Assembly: GCA_030041515.1 (NCBI GenBank)
Contig: JASHNS010000079.1
Location: forward strand, 1 to 52,455
Reading direction: 5' to 3'
Length of the DNA stretch: 52,455 bases
Origin: Acidobacteriaceae bacterium
GTDB taxonomy: Bacteria > Acidobacteriota > Terriglobia > Terriglobales > Acidobacteriaceae
The translations under genes were made by a program, and so were the position numbers. Under the pieces are notes generated by a model. The model was not told where the DNA came from. It did no database searches and saw only the letters and a program-made list of their open reading frames with translations. Below, in pieces: positions 1 through 10,934 of the stretch (position 1 is its first letter; every line of letters begins with the position of its first letter).

Positions 1-93
1 GGATCGGGGCTCACGGACAACAACCTTGGCATCGCCAGCTCCGAGATGAGCCAGCCCCGGCGGATGCAGTTTGCTCTGCGGTACGACTTTTGA
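1..93 (+). CDS. C-terminal end of a TonB-dependent receptor-like outer-membrane protein (partial)
   Basis: The first 30 codons read through from the window edge to a TGA at 91-93. The tail ends in RRMQFALRYDF, an alternating hydrophobic strand closing on phenylalanine. This is the usual C-terminal beta-strand signature recognised by the outer-membrane barrel assembly machinery. In Acidobacteriota, tails of this form typically belong to the large carboxypeptidase-regulatory/TonB receptor (Oar-like) proteins, but only 30 residues are visible, so the family is an inference. Another beta-barrel protein would look the same. No operon link to the next gene is evident; about 110 bases separate them. 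Confidence 0.5.
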   Translation, partial: GSGLTDNNLGIASSEMSQPRRMQFALRYDF

Positions 94-201
94 GAACGCC
101 GCACTGCGTCACGGGCAGCATATCAGCCGAGAGTTGCCAAACACGGGCTGGGTGCTGTCGTTTGTGTTGTAAGGCATTCGCACATGAAAGGAGACGCGGT
201 C

Positions 202-981
202 TTGCAGCCTAAATGGATCGCACTTGCAGTCCTTGCACCAGCTGCATGGCCGCCCGCGACGATGAATCGACAGGATCAGGAGCGCTATAAGTCGCCATGG
301 AGAACTCCCTGGACCTATGAACAGGCCGCTTATTGGGGTCAGCTCGATCCCCTGTACTCAGTGTGCAGCACCGGAACGTCCCAATCTCCCATAGATATTC
401 GCAACGCCCAAAAGGAGCACCTTCCTGCCCTTCATATCGAATTCCGCAACTTTCCTCTCAAACATGTAATCAATAATGGCCACACGATCCGCGTGAACTA
501 TCCCGAAAGCTCGGGACGAGGAGATGTGCTCAGTGTCGGCGACAATCGATATCAATTGACGCAGTTTCACTTTCACCATCCCAGTGAAGAGCAGATCGAC
601 GGGATACCATACGAGATGGAAGCCCATTTCATGTATCAAGCTGCCGATGGTGCTGTCGCTGGGGTGGCCGTCTTCATCATAGAAGGCGCTTCCAACAGGA
701 CAATGCAGCAGTTATGGCAACATATGCCCAGGGTGGAGGGGCAGACCGATGTGACCGGCATTATCATTAACCCATCCGATCTGATTCCTCAGCACCTTGG
801 CTATTACCAATACACGGGATCGCAAACGGCTCCTCCCTGCACTGAGCCGGTCACGTGGTATGTGCTCAAGACCCCTGTGGAAGCTTCCCGGGATCAGATT
901 GAGGCATTTGCTGAACTCTATCCTCACAATGTCCGCCCCGTGCAGCCGCTGAACGGACGCATGATCCTCGAAAGTCAGTGA
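202..981 (+). CDS. alpha-class carbonic anhydrase, exported
   Basis: Zinc enzyme interconverting CO2 and bicarbonate, probably in the periplasm. Family features are clear: SPIDI near the N-terminus, the zinc-ligand strand FHFHHPSEE supplying two histidines, EAHF supplying the third, and the C-terminal TAPPCTEPVTWYVL block. The length of about 260 residues is normal for the alpha class. An in-frame ATG exists at 184, but the TTG at 202 has an AAAGGAG Shine-Dalgarno seven bases upstream, and the protein from there opens with a short lysine-containing region and a hydrophobic stretch (IALAVLAPAAW) like a signal peptide. I therefore prefer TTG; the ATG at 184 has no good ribosome site. It stands alone, with a 450-base gap after it. 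Family confidence is high, start confidence moderate. Confidence 0.93.
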   Translation: MQPKWIALAVLAPAAWPPATMNRQDQERYKSPWRTPWTYEQAAYWGQLDPLYSVCSTGTSQSPIDIRNAQKEHLPALHIEFRNFPLKHVINNGHTIRVNYPESSGRGDVLSVGDNRYQLTQFHFHHPSEEQIDGIPYEMEAHFMYQAADGAVAGVAVFIIEGASNRTMQQLWQHMPRVEGQTDVTGIIINPSDLIPQHLGYYQYTGSQTAPPCTEPVTWYVLKTPVEASRDQIEAFAELYPHNVRPVQPLNGRMILESQ

Positions 982-1431
982 TGGCAGCCGATACCCGGAA
1001 TCGAAATCTTGAGAGACTGCTTGCCCGCAGTCGTATGTTTTGTGGGCAACCTGAAACGCGGTCAGGATTCGGTCCGCTCTGGGGCGCGGCGCTGCAGGGC
1101 ACTGGAACTGGTACCGCTGGGCGGCCTGCGACTGGTGCGAGTCCGTCTCCCGGGCGTGGCCTGAGCGCCATGGTCGTGCCTGCCTGATCGTCCGCCCTGA
1201 GTCTGTCACACCAGGGCGCTGGGCGGCAGAGTGAGCGCAGCAGGATAGGCAACCTGTTGATGGCTTCAATCGCGCGTTCGTTTTGCCGGCCTTGAATCCG
1301 ATACGCATCGATGCGATGCGGACATTAAGCCCGGATATGCCCCTCTCTGCGCCACAGCGGATCCTTCCTGTTGCTTTCCCAGAGAAAACGTGCCATGCTT
1401 CCTGTGGGTAGCCAAAAGGAGTAGTGCGGGG
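982..1431. other. 450-base intergenic gap, no gene supported
   Basis: No open frame here looks protein-like on either strand; the longer frames have arginine/alanine/glycine-rich shadow composition and no ribosome site. The last 20 bases hold the AAAAGGAG Shine-Dalgarno of the padR gene (1414-1421). Any promoter of the padR-permease pair should lie in this gap, but I see no convincing -35/-10 pair. Confidence 0.4.
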
Positions 1432-1776
1432 ATGAAAAAGGCGGAGGTCCGGCAGGGAACGCTCGCCCTCATGGTTTTGCGCACGCTGCAGGTTCTGGGG
1501 CCGCAGCATGGCTACGGCATCGCGCGCCGCGTGGAGCAGATCAGCGGCGATTTGTTGGCGGTGAACCAGGGCACCTTGTATCCGGTGCTGCTCAAGCTGG
1601 AGCAGGAGGGAGCGATTGCCTCCGAATGGGGCGCTTCCGAGAACAATCGGCGGGCGCGCTTTTACCGGCTCACGCGTCAGGGCCAGAAGCAGTTACGCGC
1701 CGAGACGGAGGACTGGGAGCAAACCTCCGCGATTATCGGCAGGTTCCTCCGCGCGAAGGCCGAGGACCTGCTGTGA
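1432..1776 (+). CDS. PadR-family transcriptional regulator
   Basis: A 114-residue winged-helix regulator. The family hallmarks are LTLMVLRTL-like helix 1 (read as LALMVLRTL), HGYGIARRVEQ, and the wing region NQGTLYPVLLKLEQEGAI followed by RARFYRLTRQGQ. The ATG is preceded by AAAAGGAG with about ten bases of spacing. Its stop overlaps the GTG of the permease gene (GTGA, 1773-1776), so the two are translationally coupled. In Acidobacteriota, PadR proteins are very often paired with ADOP permeases and presumably repress the pair. The effector ligand is unknown. Family call is secure; the regulatory target is inferred from the overlap. Confidence 0.93.
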   Translation: MKKAEVRQGTLALMVLRTLQVLGPQHGYGIARRVEQISGDLLAVNQGTLYPVLLKLEQEGAIASEWGASENNRRARFYRLTRQGQKQLRAETEDWEQTSAIIGRFLRAKAEDLL

Positions 1777-4433
1777 ATGCGCTGCGGCGGTTTGCGGCGC
1801 GGCTTGGCCACTCGGCGGCCGGGCGGCACGACGACCAGCGCTTTCGGGATGAGATGGAAGAGCATCTGGCGCTGCAGACGGAAGACCTGGTGCGCGCCGG
1901 GCTTCCGCCGGAGGAGGCTCGACGCCAGGCGATGCTCAGGTTCGGCCCTGTGCAGCCGCTCCGCGAGCAGCTGCATGCCCAGCGGAGAATGCTGCCTCTG
2001 GAGTCGCTTGTGCTCGACGTGCGCTTTGGGCTAAGGATGCTCGCGAAGTCGCCGACCTTTACGGCCGTGGCGGTGCTGACGCTGGCGCTGGGGATCGGCG
2101 CGAACGCGGCCATTTTTTCGGTGGTCAATGCGGTTCTGCTGCGGCCTCTGCCGTATGCCGCCCCTGCACGGCTGCTAAGCGTCTCCGAGGGCCAGCCGAA
2201 GGCCGGAATCGCAGAGGCGGGGCTGTCGTGGCCGGCGTTCCTGGCGATGCAGGATCGCAACCAGGTGTTCAGCGCCGTCGCCGGCCTGCCGATCCATGCG
2301 CTGACACTCACAGGGCGCGGCGAACCAGACGACGTAAGCACAGTGGCGGTCACTCCGGAGTTTTTTTCGCTTTTGAGGGCAAAGGCTTTGGTGGGCCGCA
2401 CCCTCGCGCCCGAAGATGGCAGGGAGGACGCGGCGCCGGTCGCGGTCCTGAGCGAGAATCTGTGGCGTAGCCGCTTTGGGGCCGATCCGGCCATCGCCGG
2501 ACGCCCGATCATGCTGGATCAGCGCGCTTTCACCGTGGCGGGCGTGATGCCGGCCGGCTTTCAGACTCCCTTCGTCAGCCAGGCCGACCAGGTGTGGATC
2601 CCTCTGGCGCAGGATCCTCTGTTCAGCAAGTGGAGGACACGGCCGCCGGCGACGCACTGGATGCTGCCTGTGATTGCGCGGCTGCGCCCGGGACTTTCGC
2701 TGGATCAGGCGCGTGCGGAGCTTCAGACGTTGAGTGCCGGGCTGGCGAGCCAGTATCCCGCCGAACAAGGTTGGCAGGCTGCAGTTGAACCGCTGAGGCA
2801 GGCCATTGTGGGGGATGTGCAGGAGCCCTTGCTGCTGCTGTTAGGCGCGGTGGGCGCACTGCTGCTGATCGCGTGTGCGAATGTGGCCAGCCTGCTTCTG
2901 ACGCGGGCCACAGCGCGCGCCAGGGAAATGGCCGTCAGAATGGCGCATGGCGCGAGCCGGACGCGGCTGGCTCGGCAATTGCTGACGGAGAGCGCCTTGC
3001 TGGGACTGCTGGGCGGCGCGGCTGGCGTGGCACTGGCATGGGGTGGGGTGAGCGTTCTGGCCTCCCTTCTGCCGGCAGATCTGCCGCGGCCGCATCCGGT
3101 CCGCGTGGATGGCGCCGTGCTTGGGTTTGCGCTGGTGCTCACGCTGGCGGCCAGCGTCATCTTCGGACTGGCGCCCGTGCTTCAGGCCTTCCGCGCCGAT
3201 CCTCAGGCGAATCTGAAGGAGGGAACTCGCGCGGGCGAGGGGAGAAGCTCGCGGCGCGCACGCAAGGTGCTGGCTGCGGGAGAAATTGCGCTCGCGATGG
3301 TGCTGCTGGCCGGGGCGGGACTGCTCCTGCGCAGCTTGGCGCGGCTCGAGTCCGTTGGCCCAGGATTCGTAACCGACCATGTGGTCAAGGCGAACGTCTC
3401 GTTGCCTCGCCTCCAGTACACGAAGCCGGATCAGTGGACCGCGTTCATGAAAGAACTCATGACCCGCCTGGAGGCACGGCCGGGATTGCAGGACGCGGCG
3501 ATCGTGGTGCCTGCGCCCATCGCGGACCCAGCCGTCAGCCTGCCTTTCAGCATTGTCGGCAATCCGCCGCTGCCTCCCGGAGCAGCGATCACGGCAGACT
3601 TCGTCTCCGCCGGCCCGCGGTATTTCCGTGCGATGGGGATCGCGCTGCTGCAGGGTAGAGTGTTTTCCCGGGACGACACGGCTTCCACGCCCCCGGTTGC
3701 GGTGATCAGCGCATCGCTGGCGAAGCGTTATTTCCCGCACGAAAACCCTCTGGGCCGGCGCCTGACGTTTGGGTTTCCGCCGCAGGGCAACGTTGCGCGG
3801 AAGATTGTCGGCGTGGTCGCCGATGTTCACGATGTTTCGCTCGCCCGGAAGCCGGGTCCCATGATGTACGTTCCGTTTTCCCAGGCGCCACTCTGGGGCG
3901 GCGATGTTGTCGTGAGGAGCAGGTTGAGCACGCAGGAGGTTGCTGCCGCGATTCAGGCGGCGACGCACAGCATCGATGCGGATGTTCCGGTGACCCAGAT
4001 TGCGTCATTGCCGGGAGCGCTCCAGGTGTCGGTGGCGCGGCCCCGCTTGCAGACCCTGTTGCTGGGGTTGTTCAGCGTGCTGGCATTGCTGCTGGCGGCG
4101 ATTGGCCTGTACGGAGTGGTGTCGTTCTCGGTAGCGCAGCGCACCCGGGAGATTGGGGTGCGGATCGCGCTGGGGGCCACACCGGCCGGTGTGCGGCGGT
4201 TGGTGATCGGCGAGTCAGCCGCCCTGGTCCTGTGGGGCCTTGCCGTTGGCATTCCCTCCGCACTGCTGCTGGCGCATCTTCTCTCGGCGATGCTTTTCGG
4301 CATCGGGCCGGCCGATCCGCTGACCTTTGTGGGTGGGGCGCTGCTGCTGAGTGTGGTCGCTGTCGTCGCGGCGTGGCTGCCGGCGCGTCGCGCCATGGGC
4401 GTCGATCCCATGGCCGCTTTGCGGAACGAGTAG
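1773..4433 (+). CDS. ADOP-type ABC transporter permease (MacB/FtsX-like, duplicated) with N-terminal prefix domain
   Basis: An inner-membrane permease of about 886 residues. Residues 1-75 form the permease prefix domain seen in this group (FRDEMEEHLALQTEDLVRAG, then EEARRQAMLRFG). Then comes FGLRMLAKSPTFTAVAVLTL, the entry to the first MacB half, with LALGIGANAAIFSVVNAVLL as the first membrane segment. A large periplasmic domain follows, then three membrane segments, and the whole arrangement is repeated, ending in ARRAMGVDPMAALRNE. The duplicated MacB_PCD/FtsX architecture without a fused or adjacent ATPase defines the acidobacterial duplicated orphan permeases. The GTG start overlaps the padR stop by four bases. 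Substrate is unknown; antimicrobial or lipoprotein export is the usual guess from MacB and LolCDE. Confidence 0.92.
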   Translation: MNALRRFAARLGHSAAGRHDDQRFRDEMEEHLALQTEDLVRAGLPPEEARRQAMLRFGPVQPLREQLHAQRRMLPLESLVLDVRFGLRMLAKSPTFTAVAVLTLALGIGANAAIFSVVNAVLLRPLPYAAPARLLSVSEGQPKAGIAEAGLSWPAFLAMQDRNQVFSAVAGLPIHALTLTGRGEPDDVSTVAVTPEFFSLLRAKALVGRTLAPEDGREDAAPVAVLSENLWRSRFGADPAIAGRPIMLDQRAFTVAGVMPAGFQTPFVSQADQVWIPLAQDPLFSKWRTRPPATHWMLPVIARLRPGLSLDQARAELQTLSAGLASQYPAEQGWQAAVEPLRQAIVGDVQEPLLLLLGAVGALLLIACANVASLLLTRATARAREMAVRMAHGASRTRLARQLLTESALLGLLGGAAGVALAWGGVSVLASLLPADLPRPHPVRVDGAVLGFALVLTLAASVIFGLAPVLQAFRADPQANLKEGTRAGEGRSSRRARKVLAAGEIALAMVLLAGAGLLLRSLARLESVGPGFVTDHVVKANVSLPRLQYTKPDQWTAFMKELMTRLEARPGLQDAAIVVPAPIADPAVSLPFSIVGNPPLPPGAAITADFVSAGPRYFRAMGIALLQGRVFSRDDTASTPPVAVISASLAKRYFPHENPLGRRLTFGFPPQGNVARKIVGVVADVHDVSLARKPGPMMYVPFSQAPLWGGDVVVRSRLSTQEVAAAIQAATHSIDADVPVTQIASLPGALQVSVARPRLQTLLLGLFSVLALLLAAIGLYGVVSFSVAQRTREIGVRIALGATPAGVRRLVIGESAALVLWGLAVGIPSALLLAHLLSAMLFGIGPADPLTFVGGALLLSVVAVVAAWLPARRAMGVDPMAALRNE

Positions 4434-4515
4434 GACCTCCGAGCTTTCCTGCGTCCCTTGTGCAACAACACAGCCGGTGAATCCGCTGCTGCCGTTCAGA
4501 GATCAATCGCCCATG

Positions 4516-6093
<1,578 letters not shown>

Positions 6094-6127
6094 TCAAAAG
6101 ACCCCTCAAAGCTCGTGAAAAATCCGA

Positions 6128-6988
6128 TCATTTGGTCCCTGGCTCGTGCTTCCTGTCTGTACCGTACATTTGCTGCAGATCGGCGTACGCGATGGCCTTC
6201 GATGCGAACGTGAACGTACCAGTCTCGCGAATTTCGCGGGCGGCGCTCAGGAAAGCCTCGGTCGCAATCCGGCTGAGCGCACTTCCCACGCTCACGCGCC
6301 GAACACCCATTTCCGATAGTTCCGCCAGGGTAAATTGGATCCCCTGAAACCCCATCAATACATTGACGGGTTTTCCGACGGCACTCACCACGGCCTTGAT
6401 CTGCTCTGCGCTTGTCAGCCCTGGTGCGTAGAGAACATGCGCCCCGGCTTCACCATACCTGCGCAGTCTCGTAATCGTATCTTCGAGATCCAGGCGCCCA
6501 TAGAGGAAATTCTCGCACCGCGCTGTCAGAGTAAAGGGGAAAGCCAGCGCCTGCGCTGCTTCCGCTGCCGCCTGGATGCGCTCAACTGCAAGCTCCAGCT
6601 CGTAGATTTGGTTCTCCGGAAATCGAGCTGCATCTTCAATTGAGCCGCCCACCAGCCCGGCGCCGGCTGCCAGCCGAATCGTCTCTGCTGCGGTTTCGGG
6701 GCTCATCCCGAAGCCGTTCTCAAGGTCCCCGCTGACCGGCAAGTCCGTCGCTTCGGCGATTGCCCTGACATGCGCGATGGTAGTTGGTCGATCCAGTCTT
6801 CCATCCTTCATCCCGAGGGAGAACGCATATCCCGCACTTGTCGTTGCCAGTGCTTGAAAGTCCAGGGCTTCCAGCAAACGAGCTGTTCCAGCATCCCAGG
6901 GATTAGGGATAACAAAAGCTTCCTTGCGTTCATGCAAAGCCCGAAAGCTCGTTCCTTTTTCCTCTTGGGTCTTCACAGGTTTGCGCAC
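6128..6988 (-). CDS. isocitrate lyase / PEP mutase superfamily protein
   Basis: A 286-residue TIM-barrel enzyme of the PEP mutase/isocitrate lyase superfamily. Visible landmarks are FVIPNPWDAGTARLLEALDF (about 26-45), LPVSGDLENGFG, where acidic residues bind Mg2+, GGSIEDA, and TARCENFLYGR, in place of the more usual TAR.D/E gating region. Members cleave or rearrange C-C or P-C bonds of small 2-oxo or carboxyphosphono acids, such as oxaloacetate or 2-methylisocitrate. The exact substrate cannot be read from sequence. The GTG start at 6988 has AGGAG only three bases away, so a slightly different start is possible. It lies about 75 bases upstream of the GH1 gene in the same direction; a functional link is not obvious. 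Confidence 0.85.
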   Translation of the reverse strand: MRKPVKTQEEKGTSFRALHERKEAFVIPNPWDAGTARLLEALDFQALATTSAGYAFSLGMKDGRLDRPTTIAHVRAIAEATDLPVSGDLENGFGMSPETAAETIRLAAGAGLVGGSIEDAARFPENQIYELELAVERIQAAAEAAQALAFPFTLTARCENFLYGRLDLEDTITRLRRYGEAGAHVLYAPGLTSAEQIKAVVSAVGKPVNVLMGFQGIQFTLAELSEMGVRRVSVGSALSRIATEAFLSAAREIRETGTFTFASKAIAYADLQQMYGTDRKHEPGTK

Positions 6989-7586
6989 TCACTCCTCTCT
7001 TCATTCGCCTGAACCAAATTCGACAAAACACAGGAGGCGGCCTGACACCTCACTCGATATCCATTCGCTCGATCAGGGGAAGAGCTGCATGTTACGCTTG
7101 CTGATCCCGTTTCGCTCCTTCCCGGTTGCCATCGAACCTCGGTTTCCGCAGGCACTGCGCGAAGCACATGAGTTAACTGATTGTACTTCCTGCAGTCTCT
7201 TCATGATATCTCCGCAATCCGATGTGCTGTCGCTGGAGTTCGGCACTGGCATCCTGTGCTGAGCTATTCGCCTGGCACGTAATCAGAAGTCACTTCTCGG
7301 GAAAACTGCGATGGATGGAACCGTTGTTGTCGGACGATGCAATCGCCGTGCCAGGGCAGTGTCGGCCTGAGGTTGCTGAATTGCGATGAGCGGTTACATT
7401 TCTGCGATGAATGAAAGACGTCGACAATGTTTACCGTTTTCCATACGAACTGGATATGCTGGGGAATACGCAAGGGGCGCTCTCCGGACACAGAGGAGTA
7501 AGAAACTTGGTATAGCTGTTGCTTCCGGTATTTCCATCGATGACCACACGCTGCATGTGCATCGGCAGCAGGAAAGGAGTCGCTGA
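6989..7586. other. 600-base intergenic region with a short odd palindrome
   Basis: No convincing gene. A 57-codon frame from ATG 7089 to 7262 has a purine-rich stretch (AGGGGAAGAG) upstream but no recognisable protein features. AGAAGTCACTTCT (about 7286-7298) is a perfect inverted repeat around a central C and could be a protein-binding site. The end of the region carries AAAGGAG (7573-7579), the ribosome site of the lipoprotein gene that follows. Base composition is lower in GC than in the flanking enzyme genes. Confidence 0.35.
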
Positions 7587-8762
7587 ATGGATGGCTCGGC
7601 GAGACGGGTCTGCGGACTTGTCGCTTTCCTGAGCAGCTGTCTGATCATCGGCGCGTGCCACGCCTCAGGGCCGATAGCGATGCGAGTTCCCTCCGGCGGC
7701 TTCCGCGTTCAGGGGCCCGGAGTTCAGCCGCAACTGGGTTTCGCCTGCTGCGACCGGGGTGTGGAGGCGGCTGAGAATCTGTTCGCGCAGCCGGGTGTTA
7801 CGGAGCAACTCCAGGCGCTGCACGCAACAGTGGCGATCCCCATAACCGACTATTCACCGCAGAGGGCCGCGCTGGTGCGGCAACTCAGCGGGGAGGGCAT
7901 TCGGGTAGTCGCCGGAATCGCGATGCCGGCCGGCCAGGGCTCGTATCTGAACGCCGACAACGTGCCGCAGGCGGCGGCCCGCATTGCCGCCTTTGAGCAG
8001 TGGTCACGCAGCAACAAATTGCGTTGGGCAGCTGTCGGGCTCGATGTCGAACCAAACTTTGGCGAGCTGGCCCAACTGAGTCACCATCCCTGGCGGATGG
8101 TAGAGACGCTGGTGCGCCGGAGCGTCGCGGTGGATAGCATGGAGCGGGCGCAGACAGCCTGCGCGCAAATCGTCCGGCAGATTCAGGCGTGGGGCGTTCC
8201 CGTGCAGGTTTACGAGATGCCGTACGTCCCGGCCGAGGATGCCGTGCACTCGACTCTGGCAGACCGGCTGATGCGCACGCCGGATGTGCGCGGCGACCAG
8301 GTTTACGTGATGCTGTACACGAGCTTCGCACGGCCGGCGGATGCAGGCGTCATCAGCCTGCTCGGCCGGCACGCATGGGGAATTGCGATTGGCAGTACCT
8401 CAGGCTCAGCAACGCCTGGCGCAGGTTACGGACCGCTGGACTGGTCGGAGTTCTCCAGAGATCTGATCGTCGCCAGCCGCCTCACGCGGCACGTGGGCGT
8501 GTACAACCTGGAGGGATGCGTACGCCAGGGATTTTTGCCGCGCCTCATCGCCATGAACTGGGGTGAGACGGTGGTGATTCCGGCGGCCTCCATGCGGCGA
8601 TCCGAATGGCATATCGGGCTTTTTTGTGGTTTGCTCTGGCTGGTATCGAACCTGCTCTATCTGATCGGCACTGCCATCCTCACTGGCTGGCTGCTGTGGT
8701 GGATGCGCGCGCGCCGCAGAAGGCGGTCATCGCTGGAAGACATGGGAGCTCAGCGGCCGTAA
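7587..8762 (+). CDS. hypothetical lipoprotein with a barrel-like domain and a C-terminal membrane anchor
   Basis: A 391-residue protein I do not recognise by family. It starts with a signal sequence ending in a lipobox-like IIGAC (cysteine at about residue 24), so it is probably lipid-anchored. The body alternates strand-like and helix-like segments, as a TIM barrel would: ATVAIPITDYSP, IRVVAGIAMPAG, WAAVGLDVEPNFG, VQVYEMPYV, DQVYVMLYTSF. The acidic GLDVEPNF at a strand end resembles active-site positions in glycosidase-type barrels, but no family motif is complete. Residues about 338-370 form a hydrophobic, Leu/Trp-rich segment followed by a basic cluster (RARRRRR), a typical membrane anchor with a cytoplasmic tail. 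AAAGGAG lies seven bases before the ATG. Function unknown. Confidence 0.75.
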   Translation: MDGSARRVCGLVAFLSSCLIIGACHASGPIAMRVPSGGFRVQGPGVQPQLGFACCDRGVEAAENLFAQPGVTEQLQALHATVAIPITDYSPQRAALVRQLSGEGIRVVAGIAMPAGQGSYLNADNVPQAAARIAAFEQWSRSNKLRWAAVGLDVEPNFGELAQLSHHPWRMVETLVRRSVAVDSMERAQTACAQIVRQIQAWGVPVQVYEMPYVPAEDAVHSTLADRLMRTPDVRGDQVYVMLYTSFARPADAGVISLLGRHAWGIAIGSTSGSATPGAGYGPLDWSEFSRDLIVASRLTRHVGVYNLEGCVRQGFLPRLIAMNWGETVVIPAASMRRSEWHIGLFCGLLWLVSNLLYLIGTAILTGWLLWWMRARRRRRSSLEDMGAQRP

Positions 8763-8828
8763 GCGCGGCTCCCCGCTTCTTTGCATCATCAGTTGTGGCG
8801 TACGCACCGGAAAGGAACGTCGTGCCGG

Positions 8829-10151
8829 CTATAGATTCCAGATTCCCGGCTGGCAGATGCGAGCAGCGAACTCGGCGCGAGCCTCCTGAACGAACTTCTT
8901 TGACTCGCGTAACACTGAATTATACTCTGCATGATCATGCAGCGGCCGCAGCCAGGGATCTGATTTCAATGTCTCGGGCGAACATACAAAACCAGATCGA
9001 AACGCCTGCTTCAGGGCAGCTACTGCAGAATCTTTAAAGCCGCACCTGGAGTAATGCCGCGCAACAAACATGAGTATCTCCGGATCCCGGATGGTTTCAA
9101 TCGTCGCCATCAATCGACTGGCCTTGGCTCTTTGATTCTCAAGGATAGCCAGCAATGAACCCATGAGCGATGTTATCAGTCGCGAAAGGGATAAGGTCTG
9201 TAATCGATCGCGTAACAGGGTGATTGCGCGTCGCTCGTCTCCGATTGCCGCCCATGCCGCTGCGTCCAGGTAATACGCGGCGCGCCCACTTTTGTAAGTT
9301 CCGATAGCTGCGGTGTAGTCTCCGAGGAAAAAATATGTGGGAGCTACGCTGGTCGTCACCGAAGGATCAAGTCTCAGAGCGCGTTGATGCGCCGCAAGCG
9401 ACTCCCTCAGAAGACCGCGGAAGCGCAGAACGTGGGTCAGGCCCGCATAGGATTCCGGTTCTTTCGAGTGGCGTTCAAGGCGGTCGAACAGCCTTGTCAT
9501 CGCGTCGCCCGCATGCCCCGTATCGACCTGGAGCAGCGTATAGAATTGGTGCGCCGCCGCCAGGTCGGGGTCGAGCGCAAATGACCGCTCAAACGCTGCA
9601 ATTGCCAGCTCGGCATTGGTCGCCGAGCCACCAGCATATTTCTCCAGAAACCAGCAGGATCTGCCGAGCCAGGCCCAGGCTGATGCAAATCCAGGATCTT
9701 CCGCAATGCAGGTCCAAAGAAGCTCGCGAGCAGGGTACATGATCTCCAGGGAACGCCTGTTGACGAGTTCTTTGGCGCGGACAAACCTTTCGTACGCCGA
9801 TCGCAGCACCCCTGGTTCGCTCACAACCTCACGCTCAAAACGATACCCGTGTTTCGAGACCGTTCGGATTGCGTCGCGTCCGACCAGCTTCCTCAAATCG
9901 CCGATGATGTTAGTGAGGTTTGTACTGGCTACGTGTACGCTCGGCCAAAGTGTATGAATCAACTCCTGCTTGCTGACAAGGTGTTGACAGTTCCGAACCA
10001 GACAATGCAAAGCATCAAACGCTTTTGGTTGCAACTGGATCGCTACGCCTGCTCGCTTGATAAGCCGGTCCACCGGGTACAACTCGAACTCACCAAATCG
10101 GAAAGCCGAGTCAGCGGAGCTTTGTTTTTCCTTTGAAAAAACCTGCGCCAT
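8829..10151 (-). CDS. winged-helix (OmpR/CadC-type) regulator with TPR repeats
   Basis: A 440-residue regulator. Residues about 18-110 are an OmpR-type winged helix: FRFGEFELYPVDRLIKR, LQPKAFDALHCLVRN, LVSKQELIHTLWPSVHV, the recognition helix ASTNLTNIIGDLRKLV, and the wing IRTVSKHGYRF. The rest is helical and TPR-like, with repeat signatures such as AFERSFALDPDLAAAHQFY and AHQRALRLDPSVTTS. There is no receiver domain and no obvious membrane segment, unlike E. coli CadC, so it is probably a soluble DNA-binding protein that senses a protein or ligand through the TPR array. This architecture is common in Acidobacteriota. Its own promoter should lie in the 178 bases shared divergently with the LytTR gene. 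Confidence 0.88.
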   Translation of the reverse strand: MAQVFSKEKQSSADSAFRFGEFELYPVDRLIKRAGVAIQLQPKAFDALHCLVRNCQHLVSKQELIHTLWPSVHVASTNLTNIIGDLRKLVGRDAIRTVSKHGYRFEREVVSEPGVLRSAYERFVRAKELVNRRSLEIMYPARELLWTCIAEDPGFASAWAWLGRSCWFLEKYAGGSATNAELAIAAFERSFALDPDLAAAHQFYTLLQVDTGHAGDAMTRLFDRLERHSKEPESYAGLTHVLRFRGLLRESLAAHQRALRLDPSVTTSVAPTYFFLGDYTAAIGTYKSGRAAYYLDAAAWAAIGDERRAITLLRDRLQTLSLSRLITSLMGSLLAILENQRAKASRLMATIETIRDPEILMFVARHYSRCGFKDSAVAALKQAFRSGFVCSPETLKSDPWLRPLHDHAEYNSVLRESKKFVQEARAEFAARICQPGIWNL

Positions 10152-10329
10152 CCTGTCGAACCGTCGATTGGATACTAGCCTACACTACAGTCGAAGGTTG
10201 CAGGAGCGTGTCAGTTGCAGGGCCGCTCTCACGGCATAGAGTCGATCTTGTTAAGGTGCGTATCTGTGAAATCAGGCTTTCTGCTTCGGATGACTTTCGG
10301 ATGCCCCGCGCCGGAATAAGGAAAGTGCG

Positions 10330-10875
10330 ATGCCAGCTCGGGCGATGAATTACATCGTGAAGGAAAACTTGGAGTCCGTTAGCATGTCTCTGGGAACTGT
10401 GTTGCAGGACAAAGACTACGGCGTCACGGGGATTCGACCATCTCCGGCCGCCCATCGCTTCGGTGAACTGTCGGGGAGTTCCGGGCGAACGCATCTCGAT
10501 CTCGAAGTTCAGCCGGAATTGCGCGGCCGCGAACTGCCCGCCAGAATTGTGATCAGGAGCGGTGAGCGTCTTATTCTCCTCGAACCCCGTCAGATCGTAT
10601 GGGTGCAGAGTAGTGGCGATTGGCTTCTCGTCCACTCGGACCTCGAAACTCTCAGATGCAGGACTACGATGCATGAGTTTCAATGCAGCCTCGATCCTGC
10701 TGCTTTCGTCCGCATTCATCGTAGCGCGCTGGTGAACCTTCTCTATGTGCGCGAATTCAGCTTGCCGCGTTCGGGAAACGCTGCGGCGCACCTCAACAAT
10801 GGAAAGGTGCTTCCTGTCAGCAGATTGGGCCGCTCTGTGATTCGCACGTACGTTGCAACGCATTGCACCTTCTGA
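10330..10875 (+). CDS. LytTR-domain DNA-binding protein without a receiver domain
   Basis: A 181-residue protein. The C-terminal ~100 residues form a LytTR DNA-binding domain: IVWVQSSGDWLLVHS, FVRIHRSALVNLLYVREF and the terminal LNNGKVLPVSRLG. The N-terminal ~75 residues have no recognisable receiver or membrane domain, so it is a stand-alone LytTR regulator rather than a response regulator. AAGGAAAG precedes the ATG at 10330 with about five bases of spacing; a second ATG at 10345 is also possible. It diverges from the winged-helix-TPR gene and is followed by the MerR-like gene in the same direction. What triggers it cannot be read from the sequence. Confidence 0.85.
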   Translation: MPARAMNYIVKENLESVSMSLGTVLQDKDYGVTGIRPSPAAHRFGELSGSSGRTHLDLEVQPELRGRELPARIVIRSGERLILLEPRQIVWVQSSGDWLLVHSDLETLRCRTTMHEFQCSLDPAAFVRIHRSALVNLLYVREFSLPRSGNAAAHLNNGKVLPVSRLGRSVIRTYVATHCTF

Positions 10876-10934
10876 CGTATCTATGTCGTACCATCTCATG
10901 TTGCGAGGGCCGGCACGGTAGCCGCGCTGATTCA

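Noticed and set aside
7089-7262. A 57-codon frame in the 7-kb gap
   Set aside because: It has a purine-rich leader, but the protein has no recognisable features; left as part of the gap.
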